Positions 12,498-13,912 of a stretch of 13,912 bases of DNA are shown one piece after another. The DNA comes from Pseudonocardiales bacterium (GTDB lineage: Bacteria > Actinomycetota > Actinomycetes > Mycobacteriales > Jatrophihabitantaceae). Below the pieces are notes generated by a model. That model did no database searches, had not been told where the DNA came from, and saw only the letters and a program-made list of their open reading frames with translations. The stretch is from the NCBI GenBank assembly GCA_030840415.1, contig JAVEEO010000066.1, positions 1 through 13,912 of the forward strand. Reading direction: 5' to 3'. Made by a program: the position numbers and the translations under genes. The stretch's first letter is position 1. Each line of letters begins with the position of its first letter.

Positions 12498-13912
12498 ATG
12501 GCCATCTCTCGACGCCAATTACTGAGCCGCACCGCGATCGCCGGGGCCGGCACGCTGGCCGCGAGCAGCGGCATCGAAGCCCTGTTCGCCCCGGCCGCCG
12601 CCGCCAATCCCACCGCCACGGCGCGCCTTGCCGCAGCGGCGCACCGGCCGCTGTTTCCGCCGCTGGAATCGGGCCCCGGTGACCTGCTCGCGCTGCCCCG
12701 CGGCTTCCGCTGCGAGGTGGTGGCCGTCTCGGGCGAGACCGATATCCACGACGGCACCGGCACCCTGATCGGCAAGACCCCCGAGCGCCCGGACGGCACG
12801 CTGGCGGTGCAGGTGGACGGAGGCCTGCGGCTGATCCAGAACCACGAGGCGAGCCCCGGCAGCCCGCTGCCGGTGCCACTGGTGCCCGGAACCGTCTATG
12901 ACCCCGGTGCGCTCGGCGGCGGGTGCACCGTCCTCGACCTGACCTCGGACGGCCGCCGCCGCTCGGAGTGGGTGGCACTGTCGGGCACGGTGAGCAACTG
13001 TGCCGGCGGCCCGACCCCGTGGGGATCGTGGCTCAGCTGCGAGGAGACCGAGGCCAGGGCCGGCACCGGCAGCCTGACCAAGGACCACGGTTATGTCTTC
13101 GAGGTGTTCGCCGGCGGGCCGGCCGAGCAGTCCCCGTTGCCGATCAAGGCCTGGGGCCGGGCCCCGCACGAGGCGGTGGTGATCGAGCCGTCCCGGCAGC
13201 GGGTGTATCTCACCGAGGACGCCAGCGGCCCGAACGGCCTGCTCTACCGGTGGAGCGCACCGCGCGGCACTCGGCTCAGGCCGTACCTCGCCCGGTCGCT
13301 GAAGGACAACGACGGAACCCTCGAAGCCTTGACAGTGCTGACCGGCGACGGCAGCGTGCTGCCCGACCTGGCCTACGTCACCTCGGCGCAGCTCGGCCGC
13401 CCGTTCGCCACCCGGTGGCAGCCGGTGCCGGACCGACACGCCCGCACCACCTCGCTGCGCAAGCAGTTCGCGGCCGGCGAGGTCACCCGGTCCAAGAAGC
13501 TCGAGGGCGCCTGGGGCGACGACCGGGGCATGTACTTCGTCGCCAGCTTCGCTTTCGGGGCCAACGACCTGCCGGCCGATGCCACCAAGCACGACGGGCA
13601 GCTCTGGTACTACGACTACGCGAGCCAGACCCTGACCCTGCTGGCGTACTACCCCTACAACGAGAAGCTGCACGTCGAATCCCCGAACTGGGAGCAGTCG
13701 CTGGGGCTGAGCCTGGACCTGGCCTTCGACGGTCCGGACGGCTGCCACGTCTCGCCGTACGGCAGCCTGATCCTCACCGAGGACGGCAACACCGCCAACC
13801 ACCTGCTGAGCTGGAGCCGGCAGACCGGCACCCAGGCCATCGCGCGCAACCTGATCGTGCTGGAGCAGAGTGCGCTGGGCGGGAACGTCTACAGCGAGAT
13901 GACCGGGCCGGC
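12498..13912 (+). CDS. Tat-exported PhoX-family phosphatase (DUF839), C-terminus cut by window end
   Basis: The frame stays open from ATG 12498 to the right edge (471 codons). The N-terminus SRRQLLSRTAIAGAG is a twin-arginine signal with hydrophobic core and an A-A-A-A-N cleavage region near 36, so the folded, metal-loaded enzyme would be exported. PhoX proteins are calcium- and iron-dependent phosphomonoesterases with a beta-propeller fold. Family features seen are NHE (115-117), NCAGGPTPWGSWLSCEE (167-183) with C181 the likely iron ligand, PHEAVVIEP (223-231), TED (239-241), EGAW (336-339), and FDGPDGCHVSPYGSLILTEDG (410-430). The last residues (SEMTGPA) correspond to the beginning of the final conserved block, so perhaps only a few dozen residues are missing. 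Its likely job is release of phosphate from organic phosphates outside the cell. Members with other hydrolase roles exist, so the exact substrate is uncertain. Confidence 0.88.
   Translation, partial: MAISRRQLLSRTAIAGAGTLAASSGIEALFAPAAAANPTATARLAAAAHRPLFPPLESGPGDLLALPRGFRCEVVAVSGETDIHDGTGTLIGKTPERPDGTLAVQVDGGLRLIQNHEASPGSPLPVPLVPGTVYDPGALGGGCTVLDLTSDGRRRSEWVALSGTVSNCAGGPTPWGSWLSCEETEARAGTGSLTKDHGYVFEVFAGGPAEQSPLPIKAWGRAPHEAVVIEPSRQRVYLTEDASGPNGLLYRWSAPRGTRLRPYLARSLKDNDGTLEALTVLTGDGSVLPDLAYVTSAQLGRPFATRWQPVPDRHARTTSLRKQFAAGEVTRSKKLEGAWGDDRGMYFVASFAFGANDLPADATKHDGQLWYYDYASQTLTLLAYYPYNEKLHVESPNWEQSLGLSLDLAFDGPDGCHVSPYGSLILTEDGNTANHLLSWSRQTGTQAIARNLIVLEQSALGGNVYSEMTGP

Overview
The window is very GC-rich, with strong G/C bias at third codon positions, many GTG starts and Tat/Sec-exported proteins. 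This points to a high-GC Actinomycetota chromosome. The gene order also matches the conserved actinobacterial lipoate neighbourhood, recalled in Mycobacterium as pepB - dlaT - TIGR01777 epimerase - lipB - lipA - DUF4191, with gcvT nearby. I cannot name the genus.

Layout. 1-89 (-) is the N-terminus of a DUF4191-type gene running off the left edge. 160-1530 (+) is an unrecognised secreted, C-terminally anchored surface protein with a Pro/Ser/Thr-rich stalk. 1643-3260 (-) holds lipB and lipA, overlapping by 8 bases. 3416-5191 (+) is a transmembrane protein kinase with altered catalytic motifs and an extracellular domain. 5233-11107 (-) holds pepA, lpdA, sucB/dlaT and a TIGR01777-family epimerase, all on one strand. 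11222-12271 (+) is gcvT, followed by an in-frame continuation beyond a TAG codon. 12498-13912 (+) is a Tat-exported PhoX-family phosphatase cut by the right edge.

How the genes fit together. LipB moves octanoate from ACP onto lipoyl domains and LipA inserts the sulfurs. The sucB/dlaT product carries such a lipoyl domain and hands acyl groups to CoA. LpdA reoxidises its dihydrolipoamide. GcvT works with the lipoylated H protein and the same Lpd in glycine cleavage. PepA and the epimerase are conserved neighbours without an obvious role in lipoate chemistry. Two plus-strand genes, the surface protein and the kinase, interrupt the otherwise collinear minus-strand cluster. Both encode proteins with a low-complexity extracytoplasmic stalk.

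Main observations. (1) gcvT stops at TAG, but the same frame continues for 16 codons with what looks like the normal GcvT C-terminal tail before a second TAG. (2) Five genes that begin transcription units have a TANNNT -10 hexamer 6-7 bases before the start codon and no Shine-Dalgarno, so they look leaderless. Genes inside units or with leaders mostly have a good Shine-Dalgarno. (3) The kinase has HGDxSxxN and DLG in place of HRDxKxxN and DFG. (4) A two-unit, 11-base-period direct repeat resembling a PHO box lies upstream of the PhoX-family gene. No RNA genes, insertion sequences, CRISPR arrays or integration sites were seen.
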